DNA from: Caulobacteraceae bacterium | Lineage (GTDB): Bacteria > Pseudomonadota > Alphaproteobacteria > Caulobacterales > Caulobacteraceae | Direction: 5' to 3' | Length of the DNA stretch: 40,442 nt | Assembly (NCBI GenBank): GCA_947475415.1 | Contig: CANJLH010000029.1 | Span: 1 to 40,442 of the forward strand | Shown: piece after piece, positions 8,685-17,777 of the stretch | How the letters are laid out: the number at the start of each line of letters is the position of its first letter | Numbering within the stretch: the first letter of the stretch is position 1 | Position numbers and translations under genes: made by a program | Notes under the pieces: model-generated | The model's input: only the letters and a program-made list of their open reading frames with translations | Told to the model about the DNA's origin: nothing | The model's database searches: none

Positions 8685-9449
8685 TTGAGCGCAAAATCTA
8701 GCAAGGCTGACGAGGTCGCCGATATCCTAAGGCGGGAGATCGCGCTTGGGATCTATCCCGCCGGCTCCGATCTTCCGTCGGAGGCTAGGCTCTCGGCCCG
8801 ATTCGGTGTCTCGCGCCCGTCATCGCGCGAGGCCCTGCGGGTGCTGGAATCCGAGGGCCTGATCCGGGTCGCCCGCGGCGCCCGAGGCGGCGCCAAGATC
8901 CTGCCCCCCAGCCTGGGGGCCATCTCGCGCTACCTGGGCGTTTATCTGCAGATGCGCGGCGTGCGGCTGGCCGAGCTCTACGCCGCTTTGCAGGCCTTCG
9001 AGCCGCTAGCCGTGCGCGCTGTCGCCACCCACAAGGATCCCGCCGCCCTGTCCGATCTGGCTCAATGCGTCGCGCGCCAGGAGTTCTCCACACACGACCG
9101 CGCAGCTTTCAACGCCCACGAGGCGGAGTTCCGTCGCCTGCTGATGGCCCACTGCGGCAATGAAGTGATCCATCTGATGGGCGAACTGCTGGCCGACGTC
9201 TATGGACTGACCATGTCCTTCGTCAGCGCGGAGATCCACGCCACCGACACCGACATCGCCGACCTGACCAGCTCCATCACCGCCAAGCGTCGGCTGATAA
9301 AGCTGATGGCAGAGGGCGAGACGGAAAAGGCCGAACAGTCCTGGCGCAACTACTTGGCGGTCTACTGGAAGCGGGTTTCCCGCCATGTGGGGGCGGACAA
9401 GAAGATCAACGTCTATACGGGTGGGGATGGAGGCGGGGAGGCCGGCTAG
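8685..9449 (+). CDS. GntR-family transcriptional regulator, FadR/FCD type
   Basis: DNA-binding regulator of 254 aa. The winged helix-turn-helix (about residues 8-72) shows the GntR pattern: LRREIALGIYPAGSDLPSEA, then SRPSSREALRVLESEGLI and a Gly-rich wing. The rest is an alpha-helical FCD ligand domain (about 85-235) with an acidic/His cluster around FNAHEAEFRRLL. The start is TTG at 8685, because no ATG or GTG precedes the helix-turn-helix in frame. It follows the SDR by 26 nt. It probably controls the neighbouring acyl-CoA genes, perhaps through the palindrome at 6482-6500. The ligand is presumably a CoA ester or organic acid, by analogy. Confidence 0.9.
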   Translation: MSAKSSKADEVADILRREIALGIYPAGSDLPSEARLSARFGVSRPSSREALRVLESEGLIRVARGARGGAKILPPSLGAISRYLGVYLQMRGVRLAELYAALQAFEPLAVRAVATHKDPAALSDLAQCVARQEFSTHDRAAFNAHEAEFRRLLMAHCGNEVIHLMGELLADVYGLTMSFVSAEIHATDTDIADLTSSITAKRRLIKLMAEGETEKAEQSWRNYLAVYWKRVSRHVGADKKINVYTGGDGGGEAG

Positions 9450-9468
9450 GCGCTTAGATTACTCAGGC

Positions 9469-10554
9469 TCACGATGCCTTCGCCGCCTCCCGGAAACTTG
9501 GGATCACGGAACTCGCGATTACGCGCAGATTGCGTTCGACTTCCGCCATGCCCGTCACCCCGGGAAACACATTGAAGACGGTGAGATCGATTCCGATCTC
9601 GGCGTAGTTGCGGAGCGTACCCACGGCTCGTTTGACGTCGCCCACGACGCTGCCGCCGCGATCAAGCACATCCTGCCAGTCGACGCCCGATCCCTTGGCC
9701 GCTGCGGCGGCTTTGACATCGGCGCGCAGGGTTGTGCCGGTGATCGAGGTCCAGCCATGTGTGGTGAACGCGGCGCGCTGCTTTTCTGACGAGATCACAT
9801 ATAGCTCTCTGGCCCGCGCCTCGTCGGCGTCCACTACGCAATTGGCGAAATAGGCGAAACAGTCGTTCACCTGGTCACTGAAGCGGTTGGACGGGTTTGC
9901 GATCCCCTCCTTGTAGATCTTCACCCGTTCGGCCACGTCGTCGATCCCGGCATAGAGGAAGGCGATCGACCCAAGGCCTCGCTCGCCGGCCAGCCGCTGG
10001 GTTTCAGGATTGGTGCAGGCCAGCCAAAGCGGCGGGTGGGGCCGTTGAAACGGTTTTGGGATCACGTTGCAGGGCGGGATCTTGAAATGCTTGCCATCCC
10101 AGGCGAAGTCATCGGTCTTCCACATGGCGAGGATCGCGCGCAGCGATTCATCCCAGGCCTCCTTGGTGTCGGGTTCCTGGATTTCGAACCCCGCCCATTC
10201 CTTGAGACCGCTGCCGCGACCGCTGCCAAAGTCGATCCGACCATTGGAAAGATGGTCCTCGAGCGCGATGCGCTCCGCCACCCGCACGGGGTGGTTCATC
10301 TTGGGCTGCAGCGTCATAATCCCGTGGGCGAGGCGGATGGTCTTGGTCGCCATCGCCAGGGCGCCCATAAAGGTCTCGGGGGCCGAAAGGTGATGATACT
10401 CTTCCAGGAAGTGGTGCTCGCCAATCCAGAGATAATCGAACCCAAGGTCGTCGGCGATCACGGCCGTACGCAGGCAATCGAGGACCAATTGGTGTTCGTC
10501 GCCGGGGCTCCATGGCCGTGGGAGCGCGGATGACAGGTTGATGCCAAACTTCAT
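9469..10554 (-). CDS. LLM-class flavin-dependent oxidoreductase
   Basis: Luciferase-like monooxygenase family protein of 361 aa, a TIM-barrel enzyme that uses reduced flavin. The N-terminal strand MKFGINLSSA, the GEHHFLEEY segment (about residues 45-53) and GRIDFGSGRG further on are typical of the alkanal monooxygenase/LLM group. The start has GGGAG about 8 nt upstream. It is convergent with the GntR regulator gene and separated from it by 19 nt. The substrate is unknown; no flavin reductase lies beside it. Confidence 0.92.
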   Translation of the reverse strand: MKFGINLSSALPRPWSPGDEHQLVLDCLRTAVIADDLGFDYLWIGEHHFLEEYHHLSAPETFMGALAMATKTIRLAHGIMTLQPKMNHPVRVAERIALEDHLSNGRIDFGSGRGSGLKEWAGFEIQEPDTKEAWDESLRAILAMWKTDDFAWDGKHFKIPPCNVIPKPFQRPHPPLWLACTNPETQRLAGERGLGSIAFLYAGIDDVAERVKIYKEGIANPSNRFSDQVNDCFAYFANCVVDADEARARELYVISSEKQRAAFTTHGWTSITGTTLRADVKAAAAAKGSGVDWQDVLDRGGSVVGDVKRAVGTLRNYAEIGIDLTVFNVFPGVTGMAEVERNLRVIASSVIPSFREAAKAS

Positions 10555-10664
10555 GCTGTGACTCCCAGAGGCGCCGGTGGTCGGCCAGCGTCCACCGAGC
10601 GACCATGGCCTATGTCATTGAGGCGTTCCACCCTTTGGGCATCGGCCGCGCCCCTTTCGACGGA

Positions 10665-10928
10665 TCAGACTTTCGCCGGCTTTTCCAGGTCAAGCACCGC
10701 GTCACCAAGCGCCTCAAGCTTCGCGCTGATCAGGGCCTGTGCGTCATAGAGGGCCTGATTGTAGATGTACGGTCCCAGGCGCTCGAGGACGAAGTCCAAT
10801 AGGAAGTGAGCGTCAAAGCCGCTCACCTCCACATCCAGCTCCGTCTTCAGATAGTCGCTGAGCGAACGCGCCAGCACCTCGCGCGCCGGCTTGGCAAGCT
10901 CTATCCTGGGCAATGCAGATTTCGCCAT
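10665..10928 (-). CDS. DUF2164 family protein
   Basis: Small protein of 87 aa of the DUF2164 family. The diagnostic part is the C-terminal half, with FLLDFVLERLGPYIYNQALY followed by an acidic helix. There is no signal peptide or membrane segment. The function is unknown. It is divergent from the ArsC-like gene, 46 nt away, and the two may share a promoter. Confidence 0.85.
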   Translation of the reverse strand: MAKSALPRIELAKPAREVLARSLSDYLKTELDVEVSGFDAHFLLDFVLERLGPYIYNQALYDAQALISAKLEALGDAVLDLEKPAKV

Positions 10929-10974
10929 GCGGGCCTCGTTCCAGACTCCCGCGCCTCACCGGGAATGATCCACG

Positions 10975-11319
10975 ATGGCCGTCAAACTCTATGGCATCAA
11001 GAACTGCGACACGATGAAGAAGGCCTGGACCTGGCTGGACCAACACGGCGTCGCCTATGACTTCCACGACTACAAGAAGCTGGGGATTGATCCCGCGACT
11101 CTGCAGGGTTGGGCGGATCGGGTCGGCTGGGAGGTGCTGCTCAACCGCGCCGGGAGCACGTTTCGAAAACTTTCCGACGCCGACCGGACCGGCGTGGACA
11201 GGGCCAAGGCGATCGCGCTGATGGCGACCCAGCCGGCGATGATCAAACGCCCGGTGCTTGATCTGGGCGACAGGTTACTGGTTGGGTTCCGGCCGGCTGA
11301 GTACGCGACGCTGGTCTGA
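10975..11319 (+). CDS. ArsC/Spx-family reductase-like protein
   Basis: Thioredoxin-fold protein of the ArsC/Spx/YffB family, 114 aa. The N-terminus MAVKLYGIKNCDTMKKAWTW carries the single Cys (C11) of the family in the KNCDTMKKA motif. The C-terminal RPVLDLGDRLLVGF corresponds to the usual conserved RP segment. The N-terminal KNCDTMKKA form is typical of the YffB-like branch, for which arsenate reduction is not established. No arsenic genes are nearby, so I would not call it an arsenate reductase. Confidence 0.9.
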   Translation: MAVKLYGIKNCDTMKKAWTWLDQHGVAYDFHDYKKLGIDPATLQGWADRVGWEVLLNRAGSTFRKLSDADRTGVDRAKAIALMATQPAMIKRPVLDLGDRLLVGFRPAEYATLV

Positions 11320-11387
11320 GAACGGGATTCAATGTCTAAGATCGACGCAGGCGTGACCGGCCGGCCGCAGCGGCCTATCTTGTCCGC

Positions 11388-14243
11388 ATGAGCGAAACCG
11401 CAACTCCCGACGCCCCTGCCGGCCTGCCGCGCGAGCACACGCAGGACGGACCCAAGATCCGCCTCTATCTGGTGGACGGCTCCGGCTACATTTTCCGCGC
11501 CTATCACGCCCTGCCGCCGCTCACCCGCAAGTCCGATGGTCTGCCGGTGGGGGCGGTGGCGGGTTTCTGCAACATGTTGTGGAAGTTCCTAATCGACATG
11601 AAGCGCGAGGCCGATGCGCCGACCCACCTGGCAGTGGTTTTCGACCATTCAGAGAAGACCTTCCGCAATGCGCTCTACCCGCTCTACAAGGCACACCGCC
11701 CGCCGGCGCCGGAAGACCTGATCCCCCAGTTCCCCCTGGTTCGCGAGGCCACCAACGCCTTCGGGGTGCCGGCTCTGGAAGCCCCCGGCTGGGAGGCCGA
11801 CGACCTGATCGCCGCCTATGCCACCGCCGTCCGCGATGCCGGCGGCGAAGCGGTGATCGTTTCCTCCGATAAGGACCTGATGCAGCTGGTGGGGCCGGGC
11901 ATCGCCATGCTCGACACCATGAAGAACCTGCGCATCGGCCCGGACCAGGTGTTCGAGAAGTTCGGGGTCGCGCCGGAAAAGGTGGTGGACGTCCAGGCCC
12001 TGTGCGGGGATTCGGTGGACAATGTCCCCGGCGCGCCGGGAATTGGGGTCAAAACCGCCTCGGCCCTGATCAATGAATATGGCGATCTGGACACCCTGCT
12101 GGCCCGGGCCGGCGAGATCAAACAGCCCAAGCGCCGCGAGACACTGATCGAGTTCGCCGACCAGATCCGCCTTTCGCGGGAGCTGGTGCGGCTGGACGTC
12201 AAGGCGCCGATGTCGGTTCCCATCGCCGACCTTATCGCCGACGATCCAGACCCCGCCGCTCTGGCCAGCTTCCTCGACGCCATGGAGTTCCGCACCCTGG
12301 CGCGCCGGGTGGCCGAGGTTCACGGTCGCGGCGCGGTCCCCTCAGCGTCAACCGGCCCCGGCGCCCAGGCGGCGGCGACCTCCGCCCAGGGACCGATCGA
12401 CACCTCGGTCTATGACTGCGTGCGCGATGTGGCCGCGCTGGACGCCTGGATCGATCGCTGCCGGGAGGCCGGCATATTCGCGTTCGACACCGAGACTGAC
12501 GCCCTGTCCTCGGCCAACGCCGGCCTCGTGGGGGTATCGCTGGCGACAGCACCGGGACAGGCCTGTTACATTCCGTTGGCTCACGAGGGGAACGAAGGTC
12601 TGGCTCTGGAGGCGCCGGCGGACCTGACCCAGATACCGCTGGAGGCCGCGATCGCCCGGCTGAAACCGCTGCTGGAGGATCGCTCGATCCTGAAGGTGGC
12701 CCAGAACGCCAAATACGATCTGGCGGTGCTGTCCCGCTATGGCGTGCGCGTGGCGCCCATCGAGGACACCATGTTGATCTCCTATGTTCTGGAGGCGGGG
12801 CTGCATGGCCACGGCATGGACGAGCTGTCGGAACTGTGGCTCGGCCACTCGCCCATTTCCTTCAAGCAGGTGGCGGGAACCGGCAAGGCGCAGAAAAGCT
12901 TCAAGCATGTGGGCCTGACCGAGGCCACCGCCTATGCCGCCGAGGACGCCGACGTGACTTTGCGGCTCTATCAGGCGCTGAGGCCCCGGCTGGCGACCGA
13001 ACACCTGCTCACCGTCTACGAAACCTTGGAGCGGCCGCTGCCGGCTGTGCTGGCTGACATGGAGTGCGCGGGCATCCGCATCGATCCCGAGCGATTGCGC
13101 CAGCTCTCCCATGAGTTTTCCATGCGAATGAGCGAGCTGGAGTTGAAAGCTCACGGTCTGGCTGGGCGGCCGTTCAACCTGGGTTCGCCCAAGCAGATCG
13201 GTGAAGTGCTCTATGGTGAAATGGGCCTGTCGTCCGGCCGCAAGACCGGCGGCGGGGCGGCCTCCACCGACGCCTCGGTGCTGGAGGAGCTGGCCGCCGA
13301 GGGTCATGAGTTGCCCCGCGTTCTGCTCGACTGGCGTCAGCTCTCGAAACTCAAAGGGACGTATACGGATAATCTTACCGCCGCCGTGGCGCCGCGCACG
13401 GGCCGGGTGCACACTTCCTTCGCCCTGGCGTCCACCACGACGGGGCGGCTGTCGTCTTCCGACCCCAATTTGCAGAACATCCCGGTACGCACCGAGGAAG
13501 GCCGCAAGATCCGCCGCGCCTTCGTCGCCGAACCCGGCCATGTGCTGATCAGCGCCGACTATAGTCAGATTGAGCTGCGTCTGCTGGCCCACATCGGCGA
13601 CATCCCGCAGCTCAAGCAAGCCTTCCTGCAGGGCCATGACATCCACGCCATGACCGCCTCGGAGATGTTCGGAGTTCCCGTGGAAGGCATGCCCGCCGAG
13701 ACCCGCCGACGCGCCAAGGCGATCAACTTCGGGATCATCTACGGCATTTCCGCCTTTGGCCTGGCCAACCAGCTGTCGATCCCCCGGGAGGAGGCGGCGG
13801 CGTATATCAACACCTACTTCGAACGCTTCCCCGGAATCCGCGGCTATATGGACGGGACCAAGGAGATGGTCCGCGCCCAGGGGTTTGTCACCACCATTTT
13901 CGGCCGCAAGGTCAATATCCCCGCCGTGCGCGGCAAGACCCCCGCCGAGCGGGCCTTCGCCGACCGGGCCGCCATCAACGCCCCGATCCAGGGCGCAGCC
14001 GCCGACGTGATCCGCCGCGCCATGATCCGCATGCCCGGCGCCCTGGCCGCCGCGGGCCTTACTGCGCGCATGCTGTTGCAGGTCCATGACGAACTGGTCT
14101 TCGAGGCGCCATCGGGCGAGGCCGAAGCGGTGATCGCCGTCGCCAAGCGGGTCATGAGCAAGGCCGCCGAGCCGGTGGTGGCCCTGTCGGTGCCCCTGGA
14201 GGTGGAGGCGCGGGCGGCGGCGAACTGGGACGAGGCGCATTGA
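11388..14243 (+). CDS. polA: DNA polymerase I
   Basis: Complete three-domain DNA polymerase I, 951 aa, for Okazaki-fragment processing and repair. The 5'-3' exonuclease domain (about residues 20-300) begins with LVDGSGYIFRAYHALPP and carries the helix-hairpin segment GVKTASAL. The 3'-5' proofreading domain is active-looking: D367/E369 in FDTETD, then NAKYDLAVL and YAAEDADVTLRLY. The polymerase domain has motif A with D724 (SADYSQIELRLLAHIG), motif B (RRRAKAINFGIIYGISAFG) and motif C with D901 (QVHDELVFE). The SDR at 14254 begins 10 nt downstream and may be read through from this gene. Confidence 0.98.
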   Translation: MSETATPDAPAGLPREHTQDGPKIRLYLVDGSGYIFRAYHALPPLTRKSDGLPVGAVAGFCNMLWKFLIDMKREADAPTHLAVVFDHSEKTFRNALYPLYKAHRPPAPEDLIPQFPLVREATNAFGVPALEAPGWEADDLIAAYATAVRDAGGEAVIVSSDKDLMQLVGPGIAMLDTMKNLRIGPDQVFEKFGVAPEKVVDVQALCGDSVDNVPGAPGIGVKTASALINEYGDLDTLLARAGEIKQPKRRETLIEFADQIRLSRELVRLDVKAPMSVPIADLIADDPDPAALASFLDAMEFRTLARRVAEVHGRGAVPSASTGPGAQAAATSAQGPIDTSVYDCVRDVAALDAWIDRCREAGIFAFDTETDALSSANAGLVGVSLATAPGQACYIPLAHEGNEGLALEAPADLTQIPLEAAIARLKPLLEDRSILKVAQNAKYDLAVLSRYGVRVAPIEDTMLISYVLEAGLHGHGMDELSELWLGHSPISFKQVAGTGKAQKSFKHVGLTEATAYAAEDADVTLRLYQALRPRLATEHLLTVYETLERPLPAVLADMECAGIRIDPERLRQLSHEFSMRMSELELKAHGLAGRPFNLGSPKQIGEVLYGEMGLSSGRKTGGGAASTDASVLEELAAEGHELPRVLLDWRQLSKLKGTYTDNLTAAVAPRTGRVHTSFALASTTTGRLSSSDPNLQNIPVRTEEGRKIRRAFVAEPGHVLISADYSQIELRLLAHIGDIPQLKQAFLQGHDIHAMTASEMFGVPVEGMPAETRRRAKAINFGIIYGISAFGLANQLSIPREEAAAYINTYFERFPGIRGYMDGTKEMVRAQGFVTTIFGRKVNIPAVRGKTPAERAFADRAAINAPIQGAAADVIRRAMIRMPGALAAAGLTARMLLQVHDELVFEAPSGEAEAVIAVAKRVMSKAAEPVVALSVPLEVEARAAANWDEAH

Positions 14244-14253
14244 GGGAACCAAC

Positions 14254-15003
14254 ATGGGCATGGTGAGCGGCAAGACGGCGCTGGTGACAGGCGGCGCGTC
14301 CGGTATCGGCAAGGCGACGACGCTGCTGTTGGCCAGGGAAGGCGCGGCCGGGGTGCTGGTGGCGGACCTGAACCTGGCGGGCGCTCAGGCGGTCGCTGCG
14401 GAGATCGAGGCCTCAGGCGTTCCCGCTGCGGCCATGGCGGTCGACGTGCGCGACCAGGATCAGGTGCGGGCGATGGTGGCCGAGGCTGTGAGCCGGTTCG
14501 GGCGGCTGGATTGCGCGGTCAATTGCGCAGGCGTGGCGCCGGCGGGGGCGCCGTTCGCCGATCTCACCGACGAATACTGGGAGGCCAATATCTCCATCAA
14601 CCTCACCGGTCTGCGCCACTGCATGACCCACGAGATCCGCGCCATGCGCGCGTCCGGAGGCTCGATCGTCAATATCGCTTCGGGGGCCGGTCTGGAGGGC
14701 GTCGAACTGCGCGGCGGCTATGTGGCGGCCAAACACGGGGTGGTGGGGGCGACCAAGACCGCGGCCATCGATCACGCGCGGGAGGGGGTGCGGGTCAATG
14801 CCTTGTGTCCGGGCCTGATCTTGACCCCGATGACCGAAGCGGGCGTCGCCAGCGGGCGGTTAAATATCGAGGAGCTTTGTCCGATGGGCCGGGCCGGGCG
14901 GCCGGAAGAGGTGGCCGAGGCCGCGGTCTGGCTATGTTCGGAACGGGCGTCCTTCGTCACAGGCGCCGCCATTCCAATCGATGGCGGCCACATCGCCTGG
15001 TGA
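14254..15003 (+). CDS. Short-chain dehydrogenase/reductase
   Basis: Classical SDR of 249 aa. The cofactor motif TGGASGIG is at 12-19, NCAG at 90-93, and the catalytic residues are S143 (NIASGAG), Y156 and K160 (GGYVAAKHG). The C-terminal FVTGAAIPIDGG is typical of the FabG-like group. A GAGGG ribosome site precedes the ATG. It lies 10 nt after polA and is convergent with the DUF1330 gene, 2 nt away. The substrate cannot be told from sequence. Confidence 0.92.
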   Translation: MGMVSGKTALVTGGASGIGKATTLLLAREGAAGVLVADLNLAGAQAVAAEIEASGVPAAAMAVDVRDQDQVRAMVAEAVSRFGRLDCAVNCAGVAPAGAPFADLTDEYWEANISINLTGLRHCMTHEIRAMRASGGSIVNIASGAGLEGVELRGGYVAAKHGVVGATKTAAIDHAREGVRVNALCPGLILTPMTEAGVASGRLNIEELCPMGRAGRPEEVAEAAVWLCSERASFVTGAAIPIDGGHIAW

Positions 15004-15005
15004 GC

Positions 15006-15293
15006 TCAGATCCCCTCTATCGCCACCAGCCGGCCGGTGGAGCTGCGCCGGCGGATCGCGCGGAGCGCCACATACTCAGGCGAGTCATAGAAGGCGAGCA
15101 GGCTGGCCATGTCGGGGAAAGCCAGCAGAACCTGCCGCATTGGCGCGTCGTCGCCCTCCAACAGATCCGCCGGACCGCCGCGCACCAGATAGCTGCCGCC
15201 GTGAGCGGCGACGATCGCGGGGACGCCGGCGCGGTACTGTTCATAGACCGCCGGATCGGTCACGGTGATGTCGCCGTAGAGATAGGCCGTCAT
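15006..15293 (-). CDS. DUF1330 domain protein
   Basis: Protein of 95 aa with the DUF1330 dimeric alpha/beta-barrel fold (ferredoxin-like). Family signs are the N-terminal TAYLYGDITVTDPAVYEQYR, the GGSYLVRGG strand, then a segment reading AFPDMASLLAFYDSPEY. It is the last gene of the minus-strand operon that starts at 20003. GGAAGG precedes the start, 11 nt after the upstream SDR stop. Members are small enzymes or binding proteins without a general function; nothing more specific can be said. Confidence 0.87.
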   Translation of the reverse strand: MTAYLYGDITVTDPAVYEQYRAGVPAIVAAHGGSYLVRGGPADLLEGDDAPMRQVLLAFPDMASLLAFYDSPEYVALRAIRRRSSTGRLVAIEGI

Positions 15294-15304
15294 GCCCTTC
15301 CGCC

Positions 15305-16105
15305 TCAGAAGTCCGTGCCGCCGTCGATATTGATGGTGGCGCCCGTCATGTAGCCGGCCCGTTCGGACAGCAGGAAGGCCATCAGCTCGCCGGCTTCGCG
15401 GGCCTGGCCTGGACGGCGGAGCGCCACCGGCATCTTGAACTGCTCCACCATCACGTCGGCGGCGGCGGCTTCGCGGGAGAGGTTCTTATCGCGCATGGTG
15501 TCGCTGATGCGTTGCGCCACCCGTTCGGTTTCAAAAGCGCCCGGACACACGCAGTTTGCGCGAATGCCGTCGGGACCGTAGGTCTTGGCCAAATTCTTGG
15601 TGAAATTGACCAGGCCGGCCTTGAGGGAGGCGTAGGGGAACAGGAAATTCTTCGCCGCCCGGGCCGAATAGGCCGCGGAGGTGACAATCTGGCCGCCGCC
15701 GGCGGCGATCATCGAGGGAACCGCCGCGCGGCAGGCCCTCACCGTGCCCATCATCACGTCGTCAAAGTTGGACTGCCAGTTGTCGTCGGTGGCGGAAAGC
15801 AGGTCGCCATTGTTGTCGGTCATGCCGGTGGTGACCAGCAGGCCGCGGGGTGCGCCCATCTTCGCGATCGCCGCCGCAATGGCCGCCTCGACGGCGCCGC
15901 GTTGGGAGGCGTCGCAGGCAAAGGTTTCAACCTCCGCGCCATTGGCTTTGCGCAGATCGGCGGCCACCTTGTCCAGATTGGCCTGGCTGCGCGAGATCAG
16001 AGCCAAACGCGCGCCCTCTGCGGCCATAACTTTCGCTGTCTCCAGCCCCATGCCCTTGGTGCCGCCCACCAGGATGTAGGTCCTGCCTTTTACGCCCAGA
16101 TCCAT
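15305..16105 (-). CDS. Short-chain dehydrogenase/reductase, atypical central motif
   Basis: SDR of 266 aa. The cofactor motif is GGTKGMG (14-20). The usual NNAG is replaced by TTGM (92-95), while the catalytic S143, Y158 and K162 (PYASLKAG) are kept. The C-terminus MTGATINIDGGTDF is typical. It follows the acyl-CoA synthetase gene by 16 nt on the same strand and precedes the DUF1330 gene, so it belongs to the operon at 15006-20003. The role is probably oxidation of a hydroxyacyl intermediate, inferred from the neighbours. Confidence 0.91.
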   Translation of the reverse strand: MDLGVKGRTYILVGGTKGMGLETAKVMAAEGARLALISRSQANLDKVAADLRKANGAEVETFACDASQRGAVEAAIAAAIAKMGAPRGLLVTTGMTDNNGDLLSATDDNWQSNFDDVMMGTVRACRAAVPSMIAAGGGQIVTSAAYSARAAKNFLFPYASLKAGLVNFTKNLAKTYGPDGIRANCVCPGAFETERVAQRISDTMRDKNLSREAAAADVMVEQFKMPVALRRPGQAREAGELMAFLLSERAGYMTGATINIDGGTDF

Positions 16106-16121
16106 TCTGAAATCCTTTTGA

Positions 16122-17765
16122 TCAACGCCGCTTGAAGGTAACGCCAGCCGCCTCGCGGTCCCAGGTCGCCGGCGTCACGCCCTCGGCGCGCAATTGTTCC
16201 TTGAGCAACTTACCCGTCGCGCTGCGGGGCAGGGCCTCGCGGAACTCAACATATTGCGGCACGGCGAAATAGGGGACGTGATCTATCGACCAGCGGCATA
16301 TCTCCTCCTCGGTGACGGAAACGCCGGGCTTTATCTCGGCGGTGACCTTCACCTCGTCCTCGCCCATGGGCGAGAGCACCGCGTGGACCGCCACATCCTG
16401 GATGGCCGGATGTTCGCGGAACACCGCCTCCATCTCATGGGTGGAGATGTTTTCGCCGCGGCGCCGGATGTAATCCTTCTTGCGGTCGACGAAGAAGAAG
16501 TAGCCGTTCTCGTCGATGCGGCCGATGTCGCCGGTGTGGAACCATAGATTCCGCCAGGCCTTCACCGTGTCGGCCGGCCGGCCCCAGTAGCCCTGGAACA
16601 TGATGTTGGGCCGGCGTGGGCGACAAACGATCTCACCCGGCGTGTTGACAGGTATCTCGTTGTCGTTGTCGTCGAAGATCTTCACCTCGAAGTCCCGGCC
16701 CGGCATTCCGGAGCTGCCGGGCGGACCGGGGATCTGGTCGCTGTCGAGGCCGCAGATCGTCGCCGCCTCGGTCATCCCGTAGCCGGTGGCGCCCGAGACG
16801 TTGACCCCGAACCGCTTGCGCCAGAGCTCGACCACCGGCGGCGAGAACGGCGAGGCCTGCACCCGCCGCAGCTTGCCGAAGTAGCGCTTCGCTGACTCGT
16901 TGTCCGGCGCGTCGGCGATCAGCGAGGCCATCGAGCCCAGCAGCGCCACCGAGGTCGCCCCGGACCGCTCGATGTCCGGCCAAAACTGCGAGACCGAGAA
17001 CCGCGGGGTGATCGCCGCCCGGCACTGGGCGATCAGCGATCCCAGCACGGTGACGCCGATGGCGTTCAGGTGAAACAGCGGCAGCGGCGTCCACAGCACG
17101 TCGTCCGGCTGGGTGCTCTTCCCCAGTATCCCGCGCCAGCCCATCGTGCAGGCGTGGTTGTGCGACACCATGCAGCCCTTGGAGGCGCCGGTGGTGCCGG
17201 AGGTATAGACCAGCATCGCCAGCTGGTCTGGGGTGGCGGTGTCCTCGAAGGCCGCGCCGCCCTTGATCCGCAGATCGGCCAGGGCGCCGCTGGAGACGCC
17301 CGGCAGGCTCGGCGCAACGCCGGTGCGGCCGAACATAAAGCGGATGTTCGGCAGTGCGTCGGCGACGGCGGCGGCCCGCTCGCAGTACTCCTCCTCGGCG
17401 ATCAGCACCGCGGCCGAGCAGTCGTGCACCTGGGCGCGCAGGAACTGTCCGCGGAAGGCGGTGTTCACCGGCGCGCTGACCGCGCCGAGCTTGTTGATGG
17501 CGAGCCAGACGGTCACCGCATCGACGTTGTTGTCGAGGATGGTGGCCACCGTCTGGCCGGCTTCGACGCCGATGGACTTCAGGCCGTGGGCGAGCTCGGT
17601 GGCCGCCCGGTCGACGTCGGCGAAGGTGTGGAGGTCGCCGCCGAAATCCAGGAACACCTTATCCGGGACCGCCGCCACGGCGCGCCCCAGGGCGGCGTTG
17701 ATGGTGTCCTGTGGCCCAACCCCGGTGGCGCGGGCTTCGGCGAGTAGCTCCTCCAGCGTCCGCAT
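16122..17765 (-). CDS. AMP-dependent acyl-CoA synthetase
   Basis: Adenylate-forming fatty-acid or carboxylic-acid CoA ligase, 547 aa, a normal length. The phosphate loop YTSGTTGASKG is at residues 187-197. The ATP/acyl motif GATGYGMTEA lies in the central part. The hinge and adenine region is HTGDIGRIDENGYFFFVDRK, followed by DYIRRRGENIS. The catalytic Lys lies in RSATGKLLKEQLR near the C-terminus. All active-site motifs are intact. It follows the HD-domain gene by 12 nt. It would activate the acid substrate of the pathway encoded here, but the acid is unknown. Confidence 0.94.
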   Translation of the reverse strand: MRTLEELLAEARATGVGPQDTINAALGRAVAAVPDKVFLDFGGDLHTFADVDRAATELAHGLKSIGVEAGQTVATILDNNVDAVTVWLAINKLGAVSAPVNTAFRGQFLRAQVHDCSAAVLIAEEEYCERAAAVADALPNIRFMFGRTGVAPSLPGVSSGALADLRIKGGAAFEDTATPDQLAMLVYTSGTTGASKGCMVSHNHACTMGWRGILGKSTQPDDVLWTPLPLFHLNAIGVTVLGSLIAQCRAAITPRFSVSQFWPDIERSGATSVALLGSMASLIADAPDNESAKRYFGKLRRVQASPFSPPVVELWRKRFGVNVSGATGYGMTEAATICGLDSDQIPGPPGSSGMPGRDFEVKIFDDNDNEIPVNTPGEIVCRPRRPNIMFQGYWGRPADTVKAWRNLWFHTGDIGRIDENGYFFFVDRKKDYIRRRGENISTHEMEAVFREHPAIQDVAVHAVLSPMGEDEVKVTAEIKPGVSVTEEEICRWSIDHVPYFAVPQYVEFREALPRSATGKLLKEQLRAEGVTPATWDREAAGVTFKRR

Positions 17766-17777
17766 GCTCAGCTCCCC

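Noticed and set aside
12348..14312. Long open frame on the minus strand opposite polA (654 codons)
   Set aside because: It is antisense to a polymerase with all motifs intact. Its protein is His/Gly/Gln-rich without family features, as expected from the reverse of GC-rich codons.
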